A stretch of DNA of 64,000 bases, taken from Pseudomonas haemolytica (lineage in GTDB: Bacteria; Pseudomonadota; Gammaproteobacteria; Pseudomonadales; Pseudomonadaceae). Each line of letters opens with the position of its first letter. The first letter of the stretch is position 1. The position numbers were made by a program, and so were the translations under genes. Under the pieces are notes generated by a model that saw only the letters and a program-made list of their open reading frames with translations, made no database searches and was not told the DNA's origin. Location: positions 372,001-436,000 of the forward strand of contig NZ_VOIW01000005.1 in NCBI RefSeq assembly GCF_009659625.1, in the 5' to 3' direction. Shown here piece after piece: positions 53,420-61,027 of this stretch.

Positions 53420-54604
53420 ATGAATGACCCAATCGTTATTGTCAGCGCCGTACGCACGCCCATGGGCGGGTTCCAGGGCGACCTCAAGAGCCTGACCGCA
53501 CCGCAACTGGGCGCGGCCGCGATTCGTGCCGCCGTCGAACGTGCCGGTATCGCCACCGATGCCGTCGACGAAGTGCTGTTTGGCTGCGTGCTGCCGGCTG
53601 GGCTCGGGCAGGCACCTGCGCGCCAGGCCGCCCTCGGCGCTGGGCTGGACAAGGCCACTCGTTGCACCACGCTCAACAAAATGTGCGGTTCCGGCATGGA
53701 GGCAACGATCCTTGCCCACGATTCATTGCGCGCCGGCAGCGTCGACGTGGTGATTGCCGGCGGCATGGAGAGCATGTCCAACGCGCCATACCTGCTGGAC
53801 CGTGCGCGCAGCGGCTACCGCATGGGCCACGGCAAGGTGCTGGACCATATGTTCCTCGATGGCCTGGAAGACGCCTACGACAAAGGCCGCCTGATGGGCA
53901 CCTTTGCCGAGGACTGCGCCGAGCACAACGGCTTTACCCGTGAAGCCCAGGACGCCTTCGCTATCGCGTCCCTGACCCGTGCGCAGGAGGCCATCACCCA
54001 CGGCAGCTTTGCCGCCGAGATTGTCCCGGTGCAGGTCACCGTGGGCAAAGAGCAGAAAACCATCCTCCACGATGAACAGCCACCCAAGGCCAAGCTGGAC
54101 AAGATTGCCAGCCTGAAACCGGCGTTCCGTGAAGGCGGCACCGTGACGGCGGCCAACTCCAGCTCGATCTCCGATGGCGCAGCGGCGCTGTTGCTGATGC
54201 GCGAGTCCGAGGCGCACAAACGCGGCCTCAAACCTTTGGCGGTGATCCATGGGCACGCTGCCTTTGCCGATGAACCGGGGTTGTTTCCAGTGGCACCGGT
54301 GGGCGCGATACGCAAATTGATGAGCAAAACCGGTTGGAGTCTCGAGGAAGTCGACCTGTTCGAAATCAACGAAGCCTTCGCTGTGGTCAGCCTGGTGACC
54401 ATGAGCAAGCTGGACATTGCTCATAGCAAGGTCAATGTGCATGGCGGTGCCTGCGCCTTGGGCCATCCGATTGGCGCCTCGGGCGCGCGGATCCTGGTGA
54501 CGCTGCTGTCGGCCCTGCGCCAGAAGGGCCTCAAGCGTGGCGTCGCAGCCATCTGCATCGGCGGCGGTGAAGCCACGGCCATGGCCGTTGAATGCCTGTA
54601 CTGA
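53420..54604 (+). CDS. Thiolase, probable 2-methylacetoacetyl-CoA (acetyl-CoA) acyltransferase
   Basis: 394 residues. Nucleophilic C89 (TLNKMCGSGMEA), His in GGACALGHPIGASGAR, second catalytic Cys in AAICIGGGEATAMAVE, NEAFAVV signature. Cytosolic tetrameric thiolase family. In this operon it would cleave 2-methylacetoacetyl-CoA to acetyl-CoA and propionyl-CoA, completing isoleucine degradation. 12 bp after the SDR gene. Confidence 0.95.
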   Translation: MNDPIVIVSAVRTPMGGFQGDLKSLTAPQLGAAAIRAAVERAGIATDAVDEVLFGCVLPAGLGQAPARQAALGAGLDKATRCTTLNKMCGSGMEATILAHDSLRAGSVDVVIAGGMESMSNAPYLLDRARSGYRMGHGKVLDHMFLDGLEDAYDKGRLMGTFAEDCAEHNGFTREAQDAFAIASLTRAQEAITHGSFAAEIVPVQVTVGKEQKTILHDEQPPKAKLDKIASLKPAFREGGTVTAANSSSISDGAAALLLMRESEAHKRGLKPLAVIHGHAAFADEPGLFPVAPVGAIRKLMSKTGWSLEEVDLFEINEAFAVVSLVTMSKLDIAHSKVNVHGGACALGHPIGASGARILVTLLSALRQKGLKRGVAAICIGGGEATAMAVECLY

Positions 54605-54613
54605 GGATGACTT

Positions 54614-55741
54614 ATGCTGCCCAATGACGAACAACTGCAAATCAGCGACGCCGCCCGGCAATTCGCCCAGGAACGCTTGAAACCGTTCGCCGCCGAGTGG
54701 GATCGCGAGCATCGCTTTCCCAAGGAAGCCATCGCTGAAATGGCCGAGCTGGGCTTTTTCGGCATGCTGGTGCCGGAACAGTGGGGCGGTTGCGACACCG
54801 GCTACCTGGCCTACGCCATGGCCCTGGAAGAAATCGCCGCAGGCGATGGTGCCTGCTCGACGATCATGAGCGTGCACAACTCGGTGGGCTGCGTGCCGAT
54901 CCTCAAGTTCGGTAATGATCAGCAAAAAGCCGAGTTCCTCACGCCTCTGGCCAGCGGCGCCATGCTGGGTGCTTTCGCGTTGACCGAGCCCCAGGCCGGT
55001 TCCGATGCCAGCAGCCTGAAAACCCGCGCGCGCCTTGAAGGGGATCACTATGTGCTCAATGGCTGCAAACAGTTCATCACCTCCGGGCAAAACGCCGGGG
55101 TCGTAATTGTGTTCGCGGTCACCGATCCAGCAGCGGGCAAGCGTGGCATCAGTGCGTTTATCGTGCCTACCGATTCACCGGGCTACAGCGTGGCGCGGGT
55201 TGAAGACAAGCTTGGGCAACATGCCTCGGATACCTGCCAGATCCTGTTTGAGGATGTGAGGGTGCCGGTGGCCAACCGCCTGGGCGAGGAGGGCGAGGGC
55301 TACAAGATCGCCCTGGCCAACCTGGAAGGTGGCCGCGTCGGCATCGCATCGCAATCAGTGGGCATGGCCCGCGCCGCCTTCGAAGCAGCCCGCGACTATG
55401 CCCGTGAGCGTGAAAGCTTCGGCAAGCCGCTGATCGAACACCAGGCCGTGGCCTTTCGCCTGGCGGACATGGCCACGCAAATTGCCGTCGCCCGGCAGAT
55501 GGTGCATTACGCCGCGGCCCTGCGCGACAGCGGCAAGCCGGCGCTGGTAGAGGCGTCCATGGCCAAGCTGTTTGCCTCGGAAATGGCCGAAAAAGTCTGT
55601 TCTGCCGCCTTGCAAACCCTGGGCGGTTACGGTTACCTGAGCGACTTCCCCTTGGAGCGGATCTACCGCGATGTGCGGGTCTGCCAGATTTACGAAGGCA
55701 CCAGCGATATTCAGCGCATGGTCATCTCACGCAATCTTTAA
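54614..55741 (+). CDS. Acyl-CoA dehydrogenase, probable short/branched-chain
   Basis: 375 residues, FAD flavoprotein. LTEPQAGSDASSLKTRA (FAD and substrate binding), IVFAVTDP, and C-terminal YEGTSDIQRMVISRNL with Glu as the catalytic base candidate (position about 364). Probably dehydrogenates 2-methylbutyryl-CoA to tiglyl-CoA, passing electrons to ETF. Starts 9 bp after the thiolase stop, with AGGATG in the gap. Confidence 0.93.
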   Translation: MLPNDEQLQISDAARQFAQERLKPFAAEWDREHRFPKEAIAEMAELGFFGMLVPEQWGGCDTGYLAYAMALEEIAAGDGACSTIMSVHNSVGCVPILKFGNDQQKAEFLTPLASGAMLGAFALTEPQAGSDASSLKTRARLEGDHYVLNGCKQFITSGQNAGVVIVFAVTDPAAGKRGISAFIVPTDSPGYSVARVEDKLGQHASDTCQILFEDVRVPVANRLGEEGEGYKIALANLEGGRVGIASQSVGMARAAFEAARDYARERESFGKPLIEHQAVAFRLADMATQIAVARQMVHYAAALRDSGKPALVEASMAKLFASEMAEKVCSAALQTLGGYGYLSDFPLERIYRDVRVCQIYEGTSDIQRMVISRNL

Positions 55742-55752
55742 GGAGCCGATAC

Positions 55753-56526
55753 ATGAGTTACGAAACCATCTTGCTTGACGTCCAGGGCCGTGTCGGGCTG
55801 ATTACCCTCAACCGTCCCCAGGCGCTCAACGCCTTGAACGCGCAACTGGTCAGCGAATTGAACCAGGCGCTGGACAGCCTGGAAGCCAACCCCGAGATTG
55901 GCTGTATCGTGCTGACCGGCTCGAAGAAAGCCTTTGCCGCCGGTGCCGACATCAAGGAAATGGCCGAGCTGACCTACCCGCAAATCTACCTGGACGACCT
56001 GTTCAGCGACAGCGACCGCGTGGCCAACCGCCGCAAGCCGATCATCGCTGCCGTGAATGGCTTCGCCCTGGGCGGCGGCTGCGAGCTGGCGTTGATGTGC
56101 GACTTTATTCTGGCCGGTGACGGCGCCAAGTTTGGCCAGCCGGAAATCAACCTCGGCGTGCTGCCAGGCATGGGCGGCACCCAGCGCCTGACCCGGGCGG
56201 TGGGCAAAGCCAAGGCCATGGAAATGTGCCTGACCGGGCGCTTTATCGATGCGGTGGAAGCTGAACGCTGCGGGATTGTGGCGCGCATCGTGCCGGCCGA
56301 TGAGCTGCTGGAAGAAGCGTTGAAAGTCGCCACCCTGATCGCTGGCAAATCGGTGCCGATCAGCATGATGGTCAAGGAAAGTGTGAATCGCGCCTTTGAA
56401 GTCAGCCTGTCCGAAGGCGTGCGCTTTGAGCGCCGGGTGTTCCATGCGGCGTTCGCGACCCAGGATCAGAAGGAAGGCATGGCTGCGTTTGTGGCCAAGC
56501 GGGCGCCGGTGTTCAAGGATAAATAG
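55753..56526 (+). CDS. Enoyl-CoA hydratase (crotonase family)
   Basis: 257 residues. Oxyanion-hole GADIKEMAEL, catalytic glutamates in GGGCELALMCDF and GQPEINLGVLPGMGGTQRL: both intact, as in true hydratases. Hydrates tiglyl-CoA or methacrylyl-CoA in isoleucine/valine breakdown. Preceded by AGGAG, 11 bp after the dehydrogenase; last gene of the rightward operon. Confidence 0.94.
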   Translation: MSYETILLDVQGRVGLITLNRPQALNALNAQLVSELNQALDSLEANPEIGCIVLTGSKKAFAAGADIKEMAELTYPQIYLDDLFSDSDRVANRRKPIIAAVNGFALGGGCELALMCDFILAGDGAKFGQPEINLGVLPGMGGTQRLTRAVGKAKAMEMCLTGRFIDAVEAERCGIVARIVPADELLEEALKVATLIAGKSVPISMMVKESVNRAFEVSLSEGVRFERRVFHAAFATQDQKEGMAAFVAKRAPVFKDK

Positions 56527-56559
56527 CAAGGTCGCTACAACTTGGGGTGGTTGGGCTGA

Positions 56560-56614
56560 GTACATATCCGTTGCTGCGGTAACGGCTGCTATTGGTTCCG
56601 CTCTTACAGCGGGT
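56560..56614 (+). repeat. 55-bp GTACATATCCGTT element, left copy
   Basis: GTACATATCCGTT, then GGTAACGGC and CTATTGGTTCCGCTCTTAC. Inverted relative to the copy at 57134-57192 and direct relative to 50787-50841. Confidence 0.8.
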
Positions 56615-56695
56615 CACTTTGGAAAAGAGCCCCAAAGTAACCAAAGGGCTCTTGCCCCACCACTCGGCACCTCGCCTAGGCTCGGTGTGCCCGTA

Positions 56696-56795
56696 ATCCG
56701 ACATTGATTTGGGGGGCCGCCGCCACGCGCCATCCATGGCGCGGGGCGGCTAAACCGGCATCCCTGCCGGTTTACCCCCCAAATCAATGTCAGAT
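56696..56795. repeat. Three-stem palindromic structure
   Basis: Long outer arms at 56696-56716 and 56775-56795 pair over 21 bp with one mismatch (GACATTGATTTGGGGGG and its complement). Inside are two hairpins: CGCGCCAT/ATGGCGCG extended by GCCGCC/GGCGGC, and TAAACCGGCA/TGCCGGTTTA with loop TCCC. The transcript would fold as a closed multi-branch structure. Confidence 0.8.
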
Positions 56796-56797
56796 TC

Positions 56798-56834
56798 CGG
56801 CCAGCGTGGTTTAACGGGGCGCCTAAGATCAAAA
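56798..56834 (+). repeat. 37-bp inverted arm (left)
   Basis: Pairs with 57055-57091 at 35 of 37 positions (CGGCCAGCGTGGTTTAACGG and onward). It brackets the REPIN. Confidence 0.8.
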
Positions 56835-56894
56835 TCAAAAGCAGAAGCGAGGCGGCCTTATAGCCGACCTGATCGTTGAGGCGTACGCGTACCC

Positions 56895-56996
56895 CTGTGG
56901 GAGCGGGCTTGCCCGCGATGGTCGTTAACGATGACGCGGGAAGTCAGAAAAAACGCGGCGCCTTCCAGTTCATCGCGGGCAAGCCCGCTCCCACAG
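56895..56996. repeat. REPIN (two inverted REP elements)
   Basis: Perfect 26-bp arms at 56895-56920 (CTGTGGGAGCGGGCTTGCCC and onward) and 56971-56996, separated by about 50 bp. This is the standard Pseudomonas REP doublet, which is mobilised by RAYT transposases; none is encoded in the window. Confidence 0.92.
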
Positions 56997-57054
56997 AAAA
57001 GCAAAAGCGCGCCAAACGTATCTACGATGCGAAGCGAGCAGCTCTTGATCTGGC

Positions 57055-57091
57055 TTTTGATCTCAGGCACCCCGTTAAACCACGCTGGCCG
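57055..57091 (-). repeat. 37-bp inverted arm (right)
   Basis: Reverse complement of 56798-56834 with two mismatches. Confidence 0.8.
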
Positions 57092-57133
57092 AACGCAGGC
57101 TTGAATCCGTGGCTAACCCGGCAGGACGCCGGG

Positions 57134-57192
57134 TTAGCCGCTGTAAGAGCGGAACCAATAGTGGCCGTTACCTAAATAACGGATATGTACTC
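57134..57192 (-). repeat. 55-bp GTACATATCCGTT element, right copy
   Basis: Reverse complement of the left copy with a divergent 5-bp block (ATTTA for GCTGC) and a few substitutions. The right half-element lacks the three-stem insert of the left one. Confidence 0.8.
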
Positions 57193-57248
57193 GGTCAAAA
57201 ACCCAACATCCCGCTCGGCTGTCACACCCCTCCCACAGTTTTTGTCAG

Positions 57249-58400
57249 TTAGAACGGGTAATTCTTCAGCTCCCTGGCAATCACCATCCGCTGAATCTCG
57301 CTGGTGCCTTCGTAAATCTGCGTGATCCGCGCATCCCGGTAGTAACGCTCCACCGGGTAATCCTCCAGATACCCATACCCGCCATGGATCTGCATCGCCT
57401 TGGAGCAGACCCGCTCGGCCATCTCCGAGGCGAACAGCTTGGCCTGGGAGGCTTCGGACAAGCACGGCTTGCCGGCACTGCGCAGGCGTGCAGCATGGAG
57501 GATCAGCAGGCGCGCGGCGTTCAGCTGGGTTTGCATATCGGCCAGCAGGTTGGCCACGCTCTGATGCTCGATGATCGCCTTATCGAACTGCACCCGATCA
57601 CGGGCGTAGGCCAGCGCCGCCTCAAAGGCAGCGCGGGCGATGCCCAGGGCCTGGGCGGCGATACCGATGCGCCCGCCTTCCAGGTTGGAGAGGGCAATGG
57701 CCAGGCCCTTGCCGCGCTCACCCAACAGGTTGGCTTCGGGCACGCTGCATTGGTTGAGGGTGACGGCACAGGTGTCTGACGCACGGATGCCCATCTTGTG
57801 TTCGGTACGGTCGACCACAAACCCCGGCGTGTCGGTCGGTACCAGGAACGCCGAAATACCTTTCTTGCCCAGTTCCGGGTCGGTCACTGCAAACACGATG
57901 GCCAGCTTGGCGCGCTTGCCGTTGCTGACAAATTGCTTGGCGCCGTTGATCACCCACTGACCGTCTTTCAACTCAGCACGAGTACGCAGGTTATGGGCTT
58001 CGGAGCCGGCCTGAGGTTCTGTCAGGCAGAAGCAGCCGATGGCTTGGCCGCTGGCGAGTTCGGCCAGCCAGGTTTGTTTCTGCTCTTGTGTGCCGTAGTT
58101 GAGGATCGGCCCGCAACCCACTGAATTATGGATACTCATCAGGGCGCCGGTGGCGCCGTCACCTGCGGAAATTTCCTCCACGGCCAGCGCGTAGGCTACG
58201 TAGTCGACGTAGGTGCCACCCCATTCCTCCGGGACCACCATGCCGAGCAGCCCCAGCTCGCCCATCTTTGCCACCAGCCCGTCATCGATCCAGCCTGCTT
58301 TTTCCCAGGCTTGGGCATGGGGGGCGATTTCGCCACGGGCAAAGTCCCGCGCCATATCGCGGATCATCACTTGTTCTTCTGTGTATTCAAGATCTTGCAT
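57249..58400 (-). CDS. Acyl-CoA dehydrogenase, probable isobutyryl-CoA
   Basis: 383 residues. CFCLTEPQAGSEAHNLRTRA, IVFAVTDPELGKKGISAF, SNLEGGRIGIAAQALGIARAAFE and QIYEGTSEIQRMVIAREL, with Glu in the last as catalytic base. FAD enzyme giving electrons to ETF. It sits 3 bp downstream of the 3-hydroxyisobutyryl-CoA hydrolase gene, which argues for the valine branch: isobutyryl-CoA to methacrylyl-CoA. Similar to, but distinct from, the dehydrogenase at 54614. Confidence 0.93.
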   Translation of the reverse strand: MQDLEYTEEQVMIRDMARDFARGEIAPHAQAWEKAGWIDDGLVAKMGELGLLGMVVPEEWGGTYVDYVAYALAVEEISAGDGATGALMSIHNSVGCGPILNYGTQEQKQTWLAELASGQAIGCFCLTEPQAGSEAHNLRTRAELKDGQWVINGAKQFVSNGKRAKLAIVFAVTDPELGKKGISAFLVPTDTPGFVVDRTEHKMGIRASDTCAVTLNQCSVPEANLLGERGKGLAIALSNLEGGRIGIAAQALGIARAAFEAALAYARDRVQFDKAIIEHQSVANLLADMQTQLNAARLLILHAARLRSAGKPCLSEASQAKLFASEMAERVCSKAMQIHGGYGYLEDYPVERYYRDARITQIYEGTSEIQRMVIARELKNYPF

Positions 58401-58402
58401 GG

Positions 58403-59506
58403 TTATTCCCCACTCTGCACGAAGTCACGGAAGAAGCTCTCGACATGGCTGGCATCCAGCGCATTGAGGGTGGGCGGGTTCCAGTGCGGGGTTTTGTCCT
58501 TGTCGATGATCAGCGCGCGAACCCCTTCGATCAGGTCGCCACGCTTGAACCACTGCCGGTCAAGGTGCAACTCCAGGGCAAAGCACTGCTCCAGCGGCAG
58601 ATGGCGGCCACGGCGCAACATCTGCAGGGTCACGGCCATGGCCAGGGGCGAGCGGGTTTGCATCAGATGGGCAGTATTGAGCGCCCACTCATGGGTGTCG
58701 GCGACGGTAACTGCCTGCAATTGCTCGACAATGCTCGGCACGTCCGGCAGGGCGAAGAAGTGGTCGATGACCGGGCGCAAGGTCGCCAAGGGCGGGTCGG
58801 GCAACTGCTGTACGGCAAGCTTGGCGAGCACACCTTGCAGATCCTTGAGAGGCGAGCCGTGCCATTGCAGGCTATCGAGTTGCTGGTCGAGGTCGATGAG
58901 CTTGGCGCTGTCGATATACCAGTCAGCCAGCCCGCAATACAGGGCGTCCGCCGCGCGGATCTGCACACCGGTCACGCCCAGGTAAGTCCCCAGTTCACCA
59001 GGAATACGCGACAGGAAGTAGCTACCGCCCACATCCGGAAAGTAACCGATGGCCACTTCCGGCATCGCCAGGCGGCTGCGGTCGGTGACGACCCGCAGAT
59101 CGGCGCCTTGCACCAGGCCCATGCCGCCACCGAGGACGAACCCGTCCATCAGTGCCAGCACGGGTTTAGGGTACTGGTGGATGGCCAGGTCGAGGGCATA
59201 TTCCTCCACGAAGAAATCTTCGTGCAGGGTGTCGCCCTGCTTAAAGCTGTCGTACAGCGAACGGATGTCGCCACCGGCACAGAAGGCTTTCTCGCCGGCG
59301 CCGCGCAGTACCACGGCATGAACTTGCGGATCGTCGGCCCAATCCTGCAGCTGGGCGGTCAGTTGGCGCACCATGTTCAGGGTGATGGCATTCAAGCCGG
59401 CGGGGCGGTTGAGGGTGAGGTGGCCGAGATGGTTACGCACCTGCGCCAATACGTCCTGCGGGTGAACCTCGGCGTGGCTTGCTTCGGATGAAACCTGAGC
59501 AGTCAT
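58403..59506 (-). CDS. 3-hydroxyisobutyryl-CoA hydrolase (enoyl-CoA hydratase/isomerase family)
   Basis: 367 residues from ATG 59506 (MTAQVSSEASHAE), with GGGAG upstream; a start 11 codons earlier lacks one. Crotonase fold with the longer C-terminus of the HIBCH group. Oxyanion GGDIRSLYDS, VLGGGMGLVQGADLRVV (Met-Gly in place of the hydratase Cys-Glu), AMPEVAIGYFPDVGGSYFLSR (in two parts) with the catalytic Glu. Releases 3-hydroxyisobutyrate from its CoA ester, preventing methacrylyl-CoA build-up during valine degradation. Confidence 0.93.
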   Translation of the reverse strand: MTAQVSSEASHAEVHPQDVLAQVRNHLGHLTLNRPAGLNAITLNMVRQLTAQLQDWADDPQVHAVVLRGAGEKAFCAGGDIRSLYDSFKQGDTLHEDFFVEEYALDLAIHQYPKPVLALMDGFVLGGGMGLVQGADLRVVTDRSRLAMPEVAIGYFPDVGGSYFLSRIPGELGTYLGVTGVQIRAADALYCGLADWYIDSAKLIDLDQQLDSLQWHGSPLKDLQGVLAKLAVQQLPDPPLATLRPVIDHFFALPDVPSIVEQLQAVTVADTHEWALNTAHLMQTRSPLAMAVTLQMLRRGRHLPLEQCFALELHLDRQWFKRGDLIEGVRALIIDKDKTPHWNPPTLNALDASHVESFFRDFVQSGE

Positions 59507-59637
59507 CTCTAACTCCCTGCTTTTATTGTTCTTTATCAAGATGTTCGCGGTCGAACCTTCTCGCGATCGTACCAGTGCAAATTTGCCCAGTACAACCCGG
59601 AATCATGCAGGTCGTTGTTGCATTTATGCAGTGCGCA

Positions 59638-60363
59638 TCAAACCACGCGGCGGGCCAGGACTTCACCGATACTGCGACGACGGGCATGGCCTTCTGCTGC
59701 GTGGATCAGTTGCTCCAGCTCTGTGGGTTCGACATCGTAGAACTGCTCCATCTCAGCCAACGCCAACTTGAGGTCGGCCGCGGTGATCGTCGCGTCGCTG
59801 ACGGGTGCGGTAGAGCCCAAGACGACAGGGGCAGGCTCGCCCAACCCTTTGGGATAACGCGTGCGCGTGGCATTGTTGTAGGCCAGCGCGCACGCTAGCA
59901 GGGCGCCGGCGCCGAGCATGACGGGCGCCAGCTCCTGCCAGCCCAGGGCAATCGATGCGGGGTCGGCCAGCACCAGAGTCATGGCCAGGCCACCGGCCGG
60001 CGGGTGCAGGCAGCGTAACCAACAGATCAGGATCACCGTCATGCCTGCCGCCAGGCACGCGCTGCCCAAGGTACGCCCCAGTACCCGTGCGACCAGCAAC
60101 GCCACGACGCCAGCACACAGATAACTGCCGATGATCGACCACGGCTGGGCCAGCGCACCCGATGACACCGCAAACAACAGCACGGCCGAAGCGCCAAGGG
60201 GGCCGAGCAGGTGCAGCGCGACTTCCATGCCGTATACCTGGGCGCAGGCCCAGACACTGAGTAGCGTGCCCAAGGCCATGCCGATGGCTGCACGGCTCCA
60301 TTCAGCGGGGCGGGTGTTGATTGCAGCGGGTATCCAGCGAGCGAGCATTGAAAGACGGTCCAT
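59638..60363 (-). CDS. HPP-family membrane protein
   Basis: 241 residues from ATG 60363 (MDRLSMLARWIPAAINTRP); the upstream in-frame reading is poor coding sequence. Four hydrophobic helices with the signature LRCLHPPAGGLA, which gives the family its name, and GPLGASAVLLFA. The C-terminal cytosolic part (about 170-241) is charged and helical, ending RRRSIGEVLARRVV. Related proteins have been proposed to transport nitrite in plastids and cyanobacteria; the role here is unknown. Confidence 0.85.
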   Translation of the reverse strand: MDRLSMLARWIPAAINTRPAEWSRAAIGMALGTLLSVWACAQVYGMEVALHLLGPLGASAVLLFAVSSGALAQPWSIIGSYLCAGVVALLVARVLGRTLGSACLAAGMTVILICWLRCLHPPAGGLAMTLVLADPASIALGWQELAPVMLGAGALLACALAYNNATRTRYPKGLGEPAPVVLGSTAPVSDATITAADLKLALAEMEQFYDVEPTELEQLIHAAEGHARRRSIGEVLARRVV

Positions 60364-60514
60364 AAACGGCGGGCGAAAAAAAAGGCCTGCCTGGTTTCCC
60401 GGGACAGCCCTTAGAAGGTTCCAACATTTGGGGGAGGAACATGACGCAGTGTGCCGGTGTTGATGCGCTGGCGCCACTGCATATTAATGAGGGTTGAATG
60501 CAAAAGTAATGCAG

Positions 60515-60739
60515 TTAAAGGGCATCGCCGAATGTAATCGGGCCTGCCATGGTCGGCGCGGTGCCGCAGACTTTACCCAGCACACGGCTATTGGCCTCTT
60601 CATTGAACAGGCGTTCCTGCAGGTCTTCGCGCAGCTTGAGGTCCTCGGCCAGAGGTCCCTTCAGCGCCACCAGTGCGTCGCGCAACTCCATTAAACGATC
60701 GAGTCTCGGTAAAGGTACATTCAACAGTTCCTCTCGCAC
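60515..60739 (-). CDS. Small helical hypothetical protein
   Basis: 74 residues from a GTG start with AGAGGA 8 bp upstream. Strongly helical, rich in Glu/Leu/Arg (LDRLMELRDALVALKGPLAE, DLKLREDLQERL), ending TMAGPITFGDAL. No signal peptide, TM or known motif. Leucine spacing suggests a short coiled coil. Good ribosome-binding site and codon use support a real gene. Confidence 0.65.
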   Translation of the reverse strand: MREELLNVPLPRLDRLMELRDALVALKGPLAEDLKLREDLQERLFNEEANSRVLGKVCGTAPTMAGPITFGDAL

Positions 60740-60973
60740 GGCATTGTCCTCTTAATGAAGTAAGCCATCGCGCGTGGGCAGCCTACCGCGTCCTTGTGAT
60801 GGAGTGCCTTTGATCCAAGCATTTGCGGATCAGCCCTGACGATCGAGCGGGTAGTAGATACTTAGCGCACTGTGGCAGCGAGTCTACAGTCGGGTTCCAA
60901 GCGCAGGAAGGGAAAGTGCACCAGCCATTACGCAAAGAAACGTAGGTGTTTTCTCGGTGCCTTTGATGAAAGT

Positions 60974-60997
60974 CGCCCACTGGTTTAAGAGTGGGCG
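60974..60997. terminator. Hairpin downstream of the glycosyltransferase gene
   Basis: CGCCCACT (60974-60981), loop GGTTTAAG, AGTGGGCG (60990-60997). It starts 31 bp after the stop of the leftward gene ending at 61028. The T-rich side (TTCTTTCTT) is on the plus strand, so use as a leftward terminator is uncertain. Confidence 0.45.
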
Positions 60998-61027
60998 TTC
61001 TTTCTTACGACGCCGTTGGAAAACCGC

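Larger units (their letters stand above)
56527..57248. other. Gene-free 0.7-kb palindromic repeat region
   Basis: Lies between convergent acyl-CoA genes. From outside in it holds paired inverted copies of the 55-bp element (56560-56614 and 57134-57192), a multi-stem structure on the left only (56696-56795), a second pair of inverted arms (56798-56834 and 57055-57091) and a REPIN (56895-56996). I see no credible coding sequence. Confidence 0.75.
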
